Shown: positions 62,696 to 64,000 of the stretch, one piece after another
Numbering within the stretch: position 1 is the stretch's first letter
How the letters are laid out: each line of letters begins with the position of its first letter
NCBI GenBank assembly: GCA_026874595.1
Contig: CM049307.1
Location: 23,537,079 to 23,601,078 of the forward strand
DNA: 64,000 nucleotides
From: Sipunculus nudus
Lineage: Eukaryota; Annelida; Sipuncula; Golfingiida; Sipunculidae
Direction of reading: 5' to 3'
Program-made: the position numbers and the translations under genes
The notes under the pieces: model-generated
Database searches by the model: none
What the model was told of the DNA's origin: nothing
The model's input: the letters and a program-made list of their open reading frames with translations, nothing else

Positions 62696-63106
62696 TTTTA
62701 GCTCAAGTGACTGAAAGTCATCTGAGCTATAGCAATCACCCTTTGTCCGGCCGGCTGGCCGGGTGTAACTGTTAACAAGGCATAATTCGTAACCATAAAA
62801 GCCTAGAATCATGAACCTCTGCATCCTGAGCGGTCCTGAAAAAATTTCCTCAGAAACCTGAAATAATCTCACTGTGACCTTTATTCTCCGAGTTACGGGG
62901 CGTGTTTGACCACCATAGAAATATTGTAACAAATACATACAAATTAGCAGATATCTCAGGAAAGGCGGAATTGCTTGTTATTAAATTTGGTGTGCTTATA
63001 TGTCTTGATAAACTCAACTAATATCAATGAATGATGATGCCACCTATATTATCTTAATTATCAACAAGTCAGTCGGCTGAGCGTCATGACCCATGGGTCA
63101 CTTGTT
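62696..63106. mobile_element. Short, apparently complete member of the 57.8-kb family
   Basis: The left end carries GCTCAAGTGACT-gaa-AGTCATCTGAGC, a 12-base-arm hairpin with two mismatches. CAATCACCCTTTGTCCGG and one core unit follow. The right end carries the exact palindrome TGACCCATGGGTCA (63087-63100) followed by CTTGTT. The layout, with a hairpin at each end and a variable tandem core, suggests a non-autonomous mobile element that transposes by an end-recognition mechanism. No proteins are encoded. Confidence 0.6.
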
Positions 63107-63119
63107 TTTTCCCCAATTT

Positions 63120-63725
63120 TCGAAGAAGCAGTCGTCCGTTAACAGGACACATATCGTAGCCATTGGACCAAGAATCTTCTAACCTGACAACCAGGGAGGT
63201 CCATGAAAAATCTTAGAAATCTTATGTAAATAGGTCATAGTGACCTGTATGTTCTGCAGGATATGTGAAAGAACATGATTTGAGCATCTTACAGGACACA
63301 TGTGCATGATTGGTTAGTTATAAACTTTTAATTTGATTAAGATCCAGGGAGTTTCCTCTAAAAAATTTCTTGGAAACCAGAAAAAATGTCACTGGGACCT
63401 GTGCTCTGCTAGCTTTATGAATGAACATGATTCTAACACACTATTTTTCAGATGCATGGGCACAGCACAAATGGTGGAAGCTGGATGTAGAAAAAGGTTA
63501 CTGTACTCTATACCTAAGGTCTATTGGCAAAAGATTGATTTTATGCAACCTTGGAGTCATGTTACCCATTTTTCAAGGTTCCTTGGCCATTATTATCAAA
63601 ACACAAACCGTAATTGCTTGATGTAGAAACTGTTTTCATTATATCCTGGTAAGTCCTTGGTAAATCTCCTTGCATACCAAAAAGAATGCAGTCAGCTAAG
63701 CGTCGTGGCCCATGGGTCACTTGTT
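63120..63725. mobile_element. Another copy of the 57.8-kb family with right-end palindrome
   Basis: It begins inside the family head (AGTCGTCCGTTAACAGGACAC), holds about three diverged core units, and ends with TGGCCCATGGGTCA (63706-63719, one mismatch to a perfect palindrome) plus CTTGTT. The left hairpin is missing. The family has therefore left at least two independent right ends 620 bp apart. Confidence 0.6.
63232..63246. promoter_or_regulatory. Perfect AGGTCANNNTGACCT palindrome
   Basis: AGGTCATAGTGACCT, in a separate copy of the repeat family, so the motif is conserved between insertions and not only within one array. Confidence 0.4.
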
Positions 63726-64000
63726 ACATGCTTATTTTTACATGTAACGTCAAATACATTCTGTGTTATTTTTATGTATTTATTTATTTTTATGTAAGTA
63801 ATTGCAAGTCATCATCAAATTCATGGAATTGAAGGCTAAAAAATGTAATCTTATCTTATATCATGTACAAAAACTGACATCGCCAAGATTCCATGTTCTG
63901 GTTCACATTTAATATATACATGGAACATAAGGTGTTTATCGGCTCTTCTCGACTTATATACGTTCTTGAATAAAACTGAAATCTATTGCACATGGAACTA
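63726..64000. other. AT-rich flank, nothing identified
   Basis: AT-rich sequence with TATTTATTTATTTTTATGTA runs and no coding or repeat signature that I recognise. Confidence 0.5.

Overview
The window is eukaryotic: AT-rich, intron-dominated DNA of an invertebrate, probably a marine lophotrochozoan and most likely a mollusc. That placement is inferred. It rests on the style of the interspersed repeats (tandem-cored elements with GTCCG-rich ends, and 3' ends with a palindrome followed by CTTGTT) and on the very long introns. It does not come from a species-level match.

The only gene I can name is the 5' end of an ankyrin gene (the spectrin-binding membrane-skeleton adaptor of the ANK1/2/3, Unc-44 type), read on the minus strand from about 55.4 kb towards the left edge. 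The main first coding exon is at 54993-55127. The second is at 6924-7025 and carries the ankyrin N-terminal signature [18 protein letters not shown]. The third, at 2843-2941, is one 99-bp ankyrin-repeat exon. All three end in phase 0 and have GT/AG borders. The remaining exons lie beyond position 1, so the gene is partial.

Inside the 48-kb intron between the first and second coding exons I find four more minus-strand exon candidates: 35727-35855, 30329-30388, 23566-23646 and 12129-12146. Each begins with ATG and ends at a GT donor in phase 0 after Lys or Gln. Three lie in or next to patches unusually rich in CpG; the fourth has a weaker rise. They could all splice onto the same second exon. 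The simplest reading is one ankyrin gene with several alternative promoters and N-termini, as is known for vertebrate ankyrins. This is the most interesting functional hypothesis here and needs RNA evidence.

The rest is mobile and repetitive DNA. The intron holds a complete tRNA-derived SINE with a perfect 13-bp target-site duplication (25902-26304), a 2.08-kb element with terminal inverted repeats and TA flanks (27155-29236), two MITE-like elements (17983-18233 and 37634-37832), and a 1.48-kb element with short terminal inverted repeats, about four 280-bp tandem units and a terminal hairpin (47200-48675), possibly a non-autonomous Helentron relative. Upstream of the gene, 57.7-63.7 kb is a nest of related tandem-repeat elements. 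About 13 units of 150-160 bp there carry a conserved near-palindrome, and several copies are exact matches to the nuclear-receptor inverted repeat AGGTCANNNTGACCT (the oestrogen-response-element consensus). No rRNA genes, functional tRNA genes, CRISPR arrays or prokaryotic features are present.
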